The notes: a model not told the origin generated them from the sequence alone. Positions 20,319 to 29,566 are shown, counted from the first letter of the stretch. The stretch is 64,000 nucleotides of DNA from Diplonema papillatum (GCA_030068145.1 JAPJBO010000035.1:62001-126000), one strand, 5' to 3'. A program made the numbers and translations.

Positions 20319-21443
20319 ATGCAAAGAAAGGGTGGCAACACGTCAGTGGCAGCAAAAGACAAGCAGTACACAAACCCGAGCTTGGGCGCGATTCATTCCT
20401 CCCTTCCGTCAACCCATACCGTTTTCAAAAACGACGTCAGCGAAAGTCTCGACACCGACGTGCGCATGATCCCGGACAACCCGACGTCCTTGATGGGAAA
20501 AACGGTTCATCGCCTTGTGGCCTCCAAGGTTGGCGACATGAGCCGTACCCGCCCGACACACGAAAGGAATGTCGGTTGGCGGGAGGCGAAGGGCCTATTG
20601 TGGCAGCTGGTCGGGCAGATGTGGGCGGAGTCCACCCTCAACACCCGCCGGAACCTCTGGCGTCGCCTGCACTGGTGGACCAGTTCGCAGGGGATCCCAA
20701 TCAATGCCGACACGGCGGCGCTGTTCGTACTCGCTACGAGCGTGCGCCCACAGGCCCAGTTGGCATACACGAAGGGTCTGTCGGCGGTCTTCGGCAAGAT
20801 GGGGCTAGACAACCAGCCATTGTGCGCGCTGGCGTCGGCTTTGCGGGGGATTGGGGGTGCTGTGCCGGAGGTGCAGGCGAGACCCATCGTGAAAGGCGTT
20901 TTGATGAGCTGGGCGCGTCAGCAGTCCCCCGATTTGCTACTGTGTGCTATGGTGGCATGGAAGACGGCTTCTCGGTGGGGGGACGCCCAGCCGCTCAGTT
21001 CGATCCAGTTTATCTGGGTGGCTTCGGACGAGGTGATCATAGATTGGTTCCAGACTCCGAAGGCCCGCCGCCGGGCACCTTTCAAGAACTCCCGCTTCTC
21101 AGTGATCCGGGGGGACCTCACCCCGGAGATCGCGGCATTGTTCCGGTCCCTTGCCCCTTTTTCGAAGATTACGGCGATGGGCACAGATGGGCTGGACCGG
21201 GAGTGGGCCAAGTCGGAAGCGATGAGGGACTTCACCGGCCACTCCATCAAGAGGGGAGCGGCAAGCGAGCTGTATCGCCTCGTGGCCCTCGGCACGCAGA
21301 TTCCTCTCCACCTAATCGACAGGATCCAGAAGCACGAGGAGGTGTCGGGAGAGAGGTTGGCAGACGTGTCAATCCGGTACGGGGCGGACCCGGTGCTGCT
21401 GGCACGGGTTTTGAAAACGGGAGAGGTTTCAAAATACCTCTGA
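20319..21443 (+). CDS. Retroelement ORF2, tyrosine recombinase (integrase)
   Basis: 374 residues from the ATG at 20319. Should integrate a circular DNA intermediate by recombination. The N-terminal part has the SAM-like helical features of phage-type integrases (STLNTRRNLWRRLHWWTSSQ). The catalytic part shows Arg219 in TASRWGDAQ, the GHSIKRGAAS motif with His308, a later His339 and the likely nucleophile Tyr354 in VSIRYGADP. The usual HxxR has Lys311 at the expected Arg position with Arg312 next to it, as in the HSLRRG-type motif where two basic residues follow. Spacing from His339 to Tyr354 is longer than usual. ORF2 stops 26 bp before ORF3 starts. Confidence 0.82.
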   Translation: MQRKGGNTSVAAKDKQYTNPSLGAIHSSLPSTHTVFKNDVSESLDTDVRMIPDNPTSLMGKTVHRLVASKVGDMSRTRPTHERNVGWREAKGLLWQLVGQMWAESTLNTRRNLWRRLHWWTSSQGIPINADTAALFVLATSVRPQAQLAYTKGLSAVFGKMGLDNQPLCALASALRGIGGAVPEVQARPIVKGVLMSWARQQSPDLLLCAMVAWKTASRWGDAQPLSSIQFIWVASDEVIIDWFQTPKARRRAPFKNSRFSVIRGDLTPEIAALFRSLAPFSKITAMGTDGLDREWAKSEAMRDFTGHSIKRGAASELYRLVALGTQIPLHLIDRIQKHEEVSGERLADVSIRYGADPVLLARVLKTGEVSKYL

Positions 21444-21469
21444 ACCACAACGACTTCCCGTTGTCTCCG

Positions 21470-23110
21470 ATGGATTTCGCGAGGCATTCTATCACCAGGC
21501 GCGGGAAAGCAACGCGGCTCCCTGCTACCGCGGAGGAACGGGCCGCCCCTTTACACATTGCTTCCGTGCCGCCTATGCGGGTCGACTTGCTGCGTTCGAG
21601 GATGAAGGTCGAGGTTCGCGATCGTTTCGACGTGGCTTGGCGGTTTTTGTGCGCCTCTCCTCCCGAAGGCTCGGGCACCGACCCGATCGGAAAGGCAAGT
21701 GATTTTACCTCTGACCATGCACAATTGCTGGCTCGGCACGGGGTGGCGCGGCGGGCTCCCGGTGCGGGGCCGCTCCGGAACGTTCCTTTCACCGTTCTGG
21801 AGGAGAAGGCCTCCGGTCTTCGGCAGCGCTTTATCCTTTGGACGGAAGAGGCCAATGCTTTGGCCAGAGCTGCCGGGTACGAGGCGGAGGTGCCGTTGCA
21901 TCATGTTTCTGCCTACTTAAGGGCTGTGAAGCAGCAGTGCGGTTCCACCAGGGATTTCCGCACGGGTTTCTATGCGGTGGAAATTCCGGAAAGTGCGAGG
22001 TATTTGTTTCGCTTTCGAGACAACGAAGGGTCGTGGTGGGAGCTAACCCGACTCCCCATGGGGCATACGTGTGCGCCTGAAATAATGCACACTCTCGCCG
22101 CCACGGCAGCCGGCCATCCGGACTTTGTCCTACCTCAGTTTCGTGCGGGCGACGTTGAAGTCGACGTCTGGGTGGATAACATCCGGTACGCCGGGTCGAA
22201 GGTGAACGTTCTGCGGGCAACCGAGGCCTTGGATCAGACAGCAAGTGATTGTGCTCTCTCTTGGAAAAATGAGGATACGCATACAGCCGTACCCTTATAC
22301 GAGTTTATCGGCGTGCACTGGGACCACCGGAGCAGCAAGGTGTCCGTCGCTCGGAAACTCAGGTCCAAGCTGCTAGCGACGCTGTACGGCCCGTTGGACC
22401 AGATGCCGGCAGGAGAGCTGGAAACCTTGGGGGGGCGCCTGTTGCACGCTTCTGCAGTGGCGGGCGTTTTCCCTGGTAGTTTTTATTTTTCCCTAAAATT
22501 CTTACGACGTGTAACGAACGCCCTCAACAGGGGGCGGAGACTCCCCGGATCCCTCGTACAGATTCCGCCATCGGTGTCTTGCAGCCTGAAGACTTGGATT
22601 GAGGCCGCGTTAAAGCCGCGCGCCATGTTTTCGGAGTCCTCCGCTCCAGCCATTACGGCTTTCGTGGATGCCAGCACCAAAGGCTGGGGAGGTGTCATCG
22701 TGGACGGGCAGACCATGGAACTGTCCATCTTGGGTGATTCTTGGTCGCCGGTAGAGCGGTCCCTCCACATAAACGAGTTGGAGGCGTTAGCTCTCATGAA
22801 AGTGACTCGTGCCTTGCCCTTCGGGGTAAAAGGCAGATCCGTTCACCTAGTCGTGGACAACACCACGGTGAAGGGCGTCGCGCGGAAGGGCGCGTGCTTG
22901 AAAAGCCCGGTGCTCAATGAAGCTGTGGTGTCCTCTCTCGAACATTTGCGGGCGCTAGAGTGCCCGGTTTCTATGAGGTGGGTAAGAAGTGAGGATAACC
23001 CGGCGGACATGCCTTCGCGCGTTCCGTTGACCGACATAGGCGAAAAGGGTGTGCGTGAATTACAACTTGCGGTCGGGCGATTCCTCACTGGCGGTGTGGT
23101 AGGCGGTTGA
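21470..23110 (+). CDS. Retroelement ORF3, reverse transcriptase - RNase H
   Basis: 546 residues from the ATG at 21470. The frame stays open further upstream over ORF2, but that part has no domain. Reverse transcriptase: Asp162 in STRDFRTGFYAVEI (motif A), WWELTRLPMGHTCAPEIMH (motif B) and VDVWVDNIRYAGS with Asp236-Asn237 where YxDD is expected. Next comes a thumb/connection region (YEFIGVHWDHRSSKVSVARK). RNase H: Asp400 in TAFVDASTKGWGG, Glu in HINELEALALM, Asp in LVVDNTTVKG and a final Asp in NPADMPSR, the complete D-E-D-D set. DIRS-type RTs are the nearest by eye. There is no methyltransferase domain. A hairpin overlaps the stop codon. Confidence 0.88.
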   Translation: MDFARHSITRRGKATRLPATAEERAAPLHIASVPPMRVDLLRSRMKVEVRDRFDVAWRFLCASPPEGSGTDPIGKASDFTSDHAQLLARHGVARRAPGAGPLRNVPFTVLEEKASGLRQRFILWTEEANALARAAGYEAEVPLHHVSAYLRAVKQQCGSTRDFRTGFYAVEIPESARYLFRFRDNEGSWWELTRLPMGHTCAPEIMHTLAATAAGHPDFVLPQFRAGDVEVDVWVDNIRYAGSKVNVLRATEALDQTASDCALSWKNEDTHTAVPLYEFIGVHWDHRSSKVSVARKLRSKLLATLYGPLDQMPAGELETLGGRLLHASAVAGVFPGSFYFSLKFLRRVTNALNRGRRLPGSLVQIPPSVSCSLKTWIEAALKPRAMFSESSAPAITAFVDASTKGWGGVIVDGQTMELSILGDSWSPVERSLHINELEALALMKVTRALPFGVKGRSVHLVVDNTTVKGVARKGACLKSPVLNEAVVSSLEHLRALECPVSMRWVRSEDNPADMPSRVPLTDIGEKGVRELQLAVGRFLTGGVVGG

Positions 23111-23133
23111 CCTGGTCACCTGGTCAGGTCAAC
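23106..23133 (+). repeat. Short inverted repeat overlapping the ORF3 stop
   Basis: GTTGACCTG and CAGGTCAAC form a 9-bp stem with a 10-base loop, beginning in the stop codon context of ORF3. It could be part of the element's terminal structure or a 3' RNA signal. Confidence 0.7.
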
Positions 23134-23245
23134 TTTCTTCCACTACGCGTCGTCAGTTACCGCTTTACTACGAGATGTTTTCACGTTTTCCCTTTGACAG
23201 TATTTTCCCCGAGAGAAACGCAACGAGAACGAAGGCCCGAATTCC

Positions 23246-23915
23246 TTTTGTGTGGGGGAGAGGTCCTTCTGTGTGGGGGAGAGGTCCTTTTGTGTGGGGG
23301 AGAGGTCCTTTTGTGTGGGGGAGAGGTCCTTTTGTGTGGGGGAGAGGTCCTTCTGAGTGGGGGAGAGGTCCTTTGTGTGGGGGAGAGGTCCTTTGAGTGG
23401 GGGAGAGGTCCTTTTGTGTGGGGGAGAGGTCCTTTTGTGTGGGGGAGAGGTCCTTTTGTGTGGGGGAGAGGTCCTTTTGTGTGGGGGAGAGGTCCTTCTG
23501 AGTGGGGGAGAGGTCCTTTTGTGTGGGGGAGAGGTCCTTTTGTGTGGGGGAGAGGTCCTTCTGTGTGGGGGAGAGGTCCTTCTGTGTGGGGGAGAGGTCC
23601 TTCTGTGTGGGGGAGAGGTCCTTTTGTGTGGGGGAGAGGTCCTTTTGTGTGGGGGAGAGGTCCTTCTGAGTGGGGGAGAGGTCCTTTCGTGTGGGGGAGA
23701 GGTCCTTTTGTGTGGGGGAGAGGTCCTTTCGTGTGGGGGAGAGGTCCTTCTGTGTGGGGGAGAGGTCCTTTCGTGTGGGGGAGAGGTCCTTTGTGTGGGG
23801 GAGAGGTCCTTTTGTGTGGGGGAGAGGTCCTTTTGTGTGGGGGAGAGGTCCTTTTGTGTGGGGGAGAGGTCCTTTCGTGTGGGGGAGAGGTCCTTTGTTG
23901 CGTATTTGTGTGGGG
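23246..23915 (+). repeat. 21-bp minisatellite, right array (~31 copies)
   Basis: Same 21-bp unit and orientation as the array at 18860-19137, with the same variants and a few 1-bp deletions (for example near 23372, 23390 and 23792) that shift phase. Long open frames of 244-356 codons in this stretch are by-products of the period. Confidence 0.95.
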
Positions 23916-24153
23916 GAAGCCAGAGAAAAGGACTCGGAACTCGACAACACCGAGCAGGACCCCCGGCGCGAGGAAAAAACCACGGGTTGCTGATGAGGGC
24001 ACTGCCACTGTTGCCCACAAGGCTCAAAAGCAATCAGCAGTGCCAGAAAAAAGGGCTCGGAACGGAACATCAAGCACGAATCCCGGCGTAAGAAGAAAAC
24101 TAGCGCAGACCGACAATACTCCCACCACCGTCCCAGCCGGGGTTCGTAAGTGA
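23916..24153 (+). other. Basic, Thr/Pro-rich open stretch after the array
   Basis: About 78 codons ending at 24153. They read as two loosely related halves: KPEKRTRNSTTPSRTPGARK and VPEKRARNGTSSTNPGVRRK. This internal duplication with conserved EKRxRN suggests former coding sequence, but there is no start codon apart from the array itself and no family match. Confidence 0.3.
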
Positions 24154-24397
24154 TCAGGTTCGTTTTCTTTTCCCTTTTGGACTTCTTCGCCGCAAATGTT
24201 TGACGCAAAAGTGAGTGTTTGAAATTCGTTTCTTCCATTTCACCCTTTATTCCTCGTACTCACTGAAGGCATCCCGGACCAGGCAAGGCTTCCCGGTGTT
24301 ACAGTATCTCGTAGATGCGGCTTTTGTGTTTCTGGAGGTTAGCCATAACTTTTGGACAATGCGCATGTTTTTTTTTGGGTAAACGAGGGCAACAGAT

Positions 24398-24530
24398 GGG
24401 TTTTGTGGGTTTATTGGGGTAAACATGGGTTTTACTAGGGTAGACGTGGATTTCCCTGGGGTAGACGTGGATTTCCTTGGGGTAGACGTGGATTTCGGTG
24501 GGGTAGACGTGGGTTCTCCTAGGGTAGACG
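24398..24530 (+). repeat. Second, unrelated 21-bp tandem repeat (GGGTAGACGTGGATTTCC)
   Basis: Six or so units of ~21 bp around GGGGTAGACGTGGATTTCC, more degenerate at the 5' side (GGGTAAACATGGGTTTTACT). It lies 230 bp from the right inverted repeat of the outer element. Confidence 0.85.
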
Positions 24531-25388
24531 CGACCTATTCTAAGGCGGATACAGGCGATCTGATGGCGAAACTGCCGCCAATAGGGTACCAGTTGGCTCG
24601 GAATGGTGTTTAGGGTCACAAAAGTGATATTTCGATGACTAGGGCGCACACTGTTTACGAAAGTATGCTAAGTCACCTGTTTTCGTGTTATAATGGAAGT
24701 GGTGGCAACCGCCTCAAACATCGTGAAATACCCCCCAAAAACGCAGTTTTCTGCCTCGCAGTCCCCCGACTGGGGGTTTAAAACGTTTTTGAAGCGATTG
24801 CTAACGGTTCCGAGGGTGAAATCGCTCTCGAAATCACTAAAATGTTGAAAATTGGCTTCCGGACAAAAAATTGTACTGTAGCCCTTATGGAGTGGGCACC
24901 CCTATAGGGGTCCATGATCATGCAATCAGGGAAGTAGCTTGAGCTCTGAGCCCCACGTAAAATCCTACCAAATGTTGTACAGAGTACTTTTCAGGGTCCT
25001 CGTGACACTTTGTGCGTGTGGAGCTCAGACTGACACTATGTTGGGGGCGTGGGGTGTCCGGCCGGAATAGCCTCCGGACAGTGCATGATTGCCGTGCTCT
25101 CGACACGAAAAGAGAATGTAATGGCCGGGGAATGATAGAAGTAAAACACAGGAGAAGCCCGGAGAAGCCCCACGATGTAGCAGAGCACAGCAACCAGTAC
25201 AAAAGGAGAAGAAATACCAACTCTGGGCAACCGGGAATTACACTAACCTTTTTATCGTTTTTCCAGTGCTGTCCATGGTTAACTCAACTTCCGAAGGGAT
25301 TGTATATAGGGCAGCATCGCGATTGAGAAGCTCCCTCCAGTCCAAGACCATGTCCCGGCATTAAAGTACAACAACGCCGTACAGTAAC
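24531..25388. other. Right end of outer element and flank, no gene
   Basis: AT-richer DNA with no open frame of note. It contains the right inverted repeat (24845-24905). Beyond 24906 there is a short A/G-rich stretch and no recognisable feature until the hAT relic. Confidence 0.5.
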
Positions 25389-26003
25389 TCAATCTGCGAC
25401 CTGAGGGGAAGACCAAGTGTTCACAGAGTCGGAGGGGGTCGACTCTTCGTCGAGTGGACAGGAAGCATCCGATTCGGACGGGACATTCGAAGCAACTGAT
25501 GCTTCTACGGGAGCATCTGGATCAACTGGCGCTTCATCTTCAGGAACAGCATCCCTTTCACAGGCACTTGATGCGCCAGCTTCCGCACGTGTGTGGGATT
25601 GTGCACGGGCCGTCAAGAAAGCGTACACGATGGCTGCAAGCCACTCATCGCTCAGGCCGGGTAAATTCATGTGACAGAAAATGAGCTTTCTGTGAGTCGA
25701 ACTGTGCATCCGTTTTTGCGAAGAAGCCAGGGTGCGTTTCATAACAGAGAACAATCGCTCAACAGATGACGTACCCAACGGAAGCACAAGTATTAAGCGA
25801 AAAACCAGGGTCGTGTGGGGATACGTGGCTGTGAGATGGTATTTCGAGAGAAATGTCGTGAGGTAGTCTGTGAATGTTGGCGATGCAGCGCTAGGGCTCA
25901 ATTTTTTCAGTTCCACAAGGACCGCTGAAACTTCATGACGCCGTGTTCGACCCCTCTCGGCATGCAGGCAACATATACCGGGAGTTCTACTCAAATGTGC
26001 CAC
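25389..26003 (-). pseudogene. hAT-family transposase, C-terminal fragment
   Basis: Minus-strand frame of 204 codons. YPHTTLVFRLILVLPLGTSS followed by VERLFSVMKRTLASSQKRMH and an (A)L.FCHMN end is the hAT dimerisation domain (P.S...ER.FS.....L...R..L). An acidic, Ser/Pro-rich tail follows (DEAPVDPDAPVEASVASNVP). The catalytic core and zinc finger are absent, so this is a 5'-truncated relic. No terminal inverted repeats were found. Confidence 0.8.
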
Positions 26004-27722
26004 CTGAAACCACGTCCAGGATGTGGGCTCAGGGTAGTGCAGTCAACGAAAATGGATAAACACGCAGTCTTTTCCCCTCCGAGGGTTTATTGTCGCAAAC
26101 GAATACCCGTGTGCAGCGGGCGGTGCCCAAGGCACACGGCACCAAGCCCCCATGCATAACACACGTATCAGGTTAACACACGACGCACACACACCCTCTC
26201 AGGTAGCTCCCGGTCCGCTGACCTCCGCGGTCTTTGAAACATCTAGTGTTCCTTCCGCGAGGAAGCACACGGAAGAGGGCCACCGCATGCGCGAGTAATA
26301 AGGTGCCTCTTCCAAGGCAGGTTTTATCTAGCAAGGTGGCCGGTGCTTTCTCACGGGACCCGACACATGCCGCGTCCTCCTCCAAACCCTCACTGTCGTT
26401 TTCTCCACACCCACACACACTCTCTCTCCGCATGCGATACTAAGAAGCTAGGTTTGTCACGGCAGCCATCTCGGAGACAGTGCACGCGCTAAGAAAAAAG
26501 CCGGTCATTTATGACTTAAAAAATCCATCGCTGAAAATTGACCGGTCATTTTTGGGTCAAAATTGACCAGCAGTGTTGTCGTGCCAGGGCGTAGGCCCTA
26601 CCTGCCTCCCACCTGGCTGTGTTTTCTTCCTGGTGTCACACTGTGGTGTTCCCAATCACTGCACGTGCCCCCAACCTAATTACCGTCGGAGCCGAAACCC
26701 AGCGACGACACGAGCCGGCGTATTTGATCCAGTATGCCTAACATGCTGCTGACCCAGGCCACGGCAGTACTATTGTTGATGAAATGAACAACGACCAGCC
26801 GTATCTTTATCCTGGGTCACTTTGATGTTTTGATTCATGGAATGGGCTGTGCCAACTGGTGCTTGACCAAGAAATCCAGTGAACAAAACTCAACATGGGG
26901 AGTGAACCGCCCTGACCAGGGGGAAGGAAAACCGCCGTAAATACTGAAGCAGGCCACTTTGTTGGCATGGGCCTGCCGAGACGCCCAGTCACTGCAGAGA
27001 GCCTTCACAAGTTGCGTGTGGACGGTGCGAGCCTTCAAGACGATGAACTCAATGCCAAGTCCACGGTTGGAGTGTCGACCTCGCACGAGGGCGCAGCACA
27101 GCGGCGGGTGAAGTTATCCAGAAACGTGGTGATGTCCAGAAGGACAGGCAGCTATCACAGAAGAAGGAACGACTGGAGCAAAGCCTTTTGTTCGGGGAAG
27201 GATCCTGCACGCAGTCAGAAGCAACCCAGCCACAGCAGACACAGCACAAATGCCGCAGCCGAAGGATAACCGAATAGCTATCGACGGCATTTTGCACGAA
27301 CCTTGGTCCGTTCAACCCAGATGGGTCATGTCTGGAATTCTTACCTTTCTGACGAAGCTGGCCCAGCTAGCTGGTCGCGTCTCGGCCGTATCCGCTGTAG
27401 GTACGCTCCAATGTGTAGGTCGCGGCTGCCTGCTAAGAAACCCCTGGAAGACGAACACTAGTGAAAAAGCCACACGCCCGGCAAGCTTCGAAATAAAAAA
27501 CTGCCCAGAGGCGGTTTTGAAAAATGGCTGGGCCACCGGTCTTAAAGCGAACACTGCTCAGAGAGGGAAATAAAAAGTCAGCCCCGATTCCGGAAAACTG
27601 GGGGGTTTGGCGAAGAAATCTCGCCAGGGGGAAACCCCCCCTGGTGAACTGCAGGGGACAGTGCAACTTGACTTTCCCCACGTCAGCCATACCGCGTGTA
27701 TTTTGTTTTTCGAGACATTGCA
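26004..27722. other. Gene-poor stretch
   Basis: No supported gene. Near 26530-26575 the motif AAAATTGACCGGTCATTTTT is repeated in partial form. GCCAGGGCGTAGGCCCTACC near 26582 is partly palindromic. Short open frames on both strands show no family signature. Confidence 0.4.
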
Positions 27723-28441
27723 ATGTGTTCCAAAAATGTAAGCCTGAGCAATGAGCGAACCAACACCAAACTGAAGATCATGTCACTGTCACAGTTTACA
27801 TGTCCGTGCTTCACATGGAGATCCCAAACTCAAGACATAAAAAAGACACACTTCGACAACGCCAACGTCACGCATTCAGCCAATCGCGGCTACACCGACC
27901 AGAGTACGAATGTACTCTTCAATACGTTTGACCCAACAGAACCTGTACACGAACCGGTTCCCTGCCACCTCGACGACGACGCAATGACAAACTCAACACC
28001 GCACACCGCACTTCAGACCCCAACGCGCACGGGGAACGAAACCGCACAACGCAGCTCTCAATCCACCACCGACGTCCCATCATCCGACAAGAGCAGCGGC
28101 ACTGCCACGCCAACCCAACAAATTCTCGAAGAAATGCGTGGCCTAGAGCCTACTCCGGGCCAATGTCCGAACTGTCACACACGAACGACGAAAACTGGCA
28201 CTGCAATAAAAGGCATCCACGGCCTGAGCATCCACCTGCGTTTTTTTTTTGCAAGAAGAAACTACGACGCACACCACCACGCCACAGCACCACGCCTGCA
28301 AGCTCAGCAGGCAAAAGGGAGATTTGCCCGTACTGTCACAGCGACGGACAGACACCGAACAAACCACAATTCACAAGCCTACGACACCACAAACCGTGGT
28401 GCAAAACTAAACACCGCAAACCAGGAGCTACGACCAGATAA
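27723..28441 (+). pseudogene. Two-zinc-finger (C2HC) ORF with a frameshift in a T10 run
   Basis: From the ATG at 27723 the frame is open past 28240 and reaches CPNCHTRTTK...GIHGLSIHLR. A T10 homopolymer at 28241-28250 then breaks it. In the next frame the text continues C-KKKLRR and a second finger, CPYCHSDGQ...LRHHKPWC, to a stop at 28441. Both fingers are Cx2C then GL/SL..H...C, as in the N-terminal fingers of site-specific LINEs, and as in the ORF at 29820-30221. The upstream part is Thr/Ser/Asn-rich. Either a slippage-type frameshift or a dead copy; no RT follows. Confidence 0.5.
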
Positions 28442-28680
28442 TGCCAGAGTGCATTCAGAGTACCTTAACTGCGGAGGACAACAAGCAGTCGCCACTTACG
28501 CAAGAATTTTTTTTTTAGCAGCAAACAGTTCACACATAAACTACAGCTAGGTCTACAACCAGTTGCTGAGTTTTCACCACTACTACTACACCTGCTGTTG
28601 CCAAGCCTTCTCTTGCTACTACCCGACCCTCCCCACCGCACGTCCTCCTCAACCTAAAAGAAAGTAAGAACGCATATTAC

Positions 28681-28940
28681 AGACCGATACGAGCTGCATG
28701 GCAACCCCTGCTCAACATGCACCTTAAAGAACTCAATGCTCAACATGCATGCGCGTGGGGGGCCCAAGGCTAAATTCAAAGCGAATTTCTTCTTGGTGTC
28801 GGTCGCAACACTTACAAACATGGCTAGCCGTAGTTATAGTGTATAAGCATACCTACTACCCTCATACCACCCTCCTCACAGCCTCAATGGTCAACCGGAG
28901 ACCCTAAAACACCGAACCTCTAAACCACAATTAACGCTAA
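28681..28940 (+). repeat. LTR-like repeat family L, most complete copy
   Basis: Starts AGACCGATACGAGCTGCATG, passes GGTGTCGGTCGCAACACTTA and ATGGCTAGCCGTAGTTATAG, then a TATA-like GTGTATAAGC, and ends AACCACAATTAACGCTAA. It supplies the undisturbed target site for the TIR element at 2926-7884. Length, TATA motif and dispersed partial copies suggest a solo LTR. No internal region or partner LTR was found. Confidence 0.65.
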
Positions 28941-29056
28941 AAGTGTGGATGCGTCAACGCAACAGTTTTTGAATCCCCCTCATCACATCAGAACACGACA
29001 AACTAGACTTTTCTCACACCGCTGTCCTGTCTGCACACACTCAGTTTCCGCTGACT

Positions 29057-29566
29057 ATGGTCCGCCTTATGTGTCCGTGGCTTAACAGACCGAAACACGG
29101 CGGGGACCAGTGCGGTGTTGAGCACATATCCATTGCAAGCACGCCTCTTGCAATCCCCCTCATCACATCACAGGTTTGTGCTCGCTTGACGATCGGCGAC
29201 ATTTCGGAGACCATCCGAAACCTGGTGTCGCGAAGTAAAAGCCCGACGGCCACGCCGCGCGTGTCGCCCCGGTCTGAGCCTCACAGGAGCCCCTGGCGGA
29301 AGACGTCGAAGCAAAAGAAGCGCGCCGCGGTCGAGAAGTCGGGAACCGAAGAGCAGCTGACGGAGACCCTTAAAAAGTACAAAGGCTACGTGCAGCGCAT
29401 GAGTAAGGAGCAGAAGGTGGCGGCTGCCGGTGGACTCTGCCTGCTGGCCGCCGGCGCCCTGCACGTCGGGAAGGCCGTGGCGAGCTCCAGCAAGAAGCGG
29501 AAGGAGCAGGAGACGCGGTGCCTCGTGGCCGCCTACGACCACCTGTTCCGGCACGGCCCGAGTTGA
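29057..29566 (+). CDS. Small basic protein with one hydrophobic segment, unknown
   Basis: 169 codons from the ATG at 29057. Residues ~45-110 are basic and Ser/Pro-rich (SKSPTATPRVSPRSEPHRSP, KQKKRAAVEKSG). A short helix follows (LTETLKKYKGYVQRMSKEQK), then a hydrophobic stretch (VAAAGGLCLLAAGALHVGKAVA, ~130-151) and a charged tail. Codon use becomes typically GC-rich only after ~29180, just past a CACATCACAG sequence that could be a splice acceptor. The first ~40 residues may therefore be non-coding. No family recognised; possibly a tail-anchored membrane protein. Confidence 0.45.
   Translation: MVRLMCPWLNRPKHGGDQCGVEHISIASTPLAIPLITSQVCARLTIGDISETIRNLVSRSKSPTATPRVSPRSEPHRSPWRKTSKQKKRAAVEKSGTEEQLTETLKKYKGYVQRMSKEQKVAAAGGLCLLAAGALHVGKAVASSSKKRKEQETRCLVAAYDHLFRHGPS

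Larger units (their letters stand above)
19138..23245 (+). mobile_element. Tyrosine-recombinase retroelement (gag - YR - RT/RNase H), VIPER/DIRS-like
   Basis: 4.1 kb lying exactly between two arrays of the same 21-bp minisatellite. It carries three consecutive + strand ORFs: a gag-like ORF1 (19221-20261), a tyrosine recombinase ORF2 (20319-21443) and RT-RNase H ORF3 (21470-23110), separated by 57 and 26 bp. DIRS and Ngaro elements usually place the recombinase after the RT. The order here is, from memory, that of VIPER of trypanosomes. No long terminal or split repeats were found around it, so boundaries are taken from the array edges. All three frames are intact, so the copy is young or recently active. 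Confidence 0.8.
17992..24905. mobile_element. Putative 6.9-kb outer TIR element enclosing arrays and the YR retroelement
   Basis: 17992-18007 (ATAGGGGTGCCCACTC) is the exact reverse complement of 24890-24905. After a small gap the match resumes as TTTTTTGTCCGGAA and AATTTTCA on the left (18013-18040) against 24845-24871 on the right. TA flanks both ends if the repeat is taken to start at GGGGTGCC, as in Tc1/mariner-type insertions. No matching transposase lies inside. The left end follows a T19 run. It may be a decayed non-autonomous element that grew by array expansion and a nested insertion. Confidence 0.55.

Noticed and set aside
20213..21469. N-terminal 419 codons of the 965-codon frame ending at 23110
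   Set aside because: Overlaps ORF2 in another frame and shows no domain; ORF3 is taken from the ATG at 21470.
23107..24238. Open frames of 244-356 codons on both strands in the right array
   Set aside because: Same reason; all six frames give 7-residue repeats.
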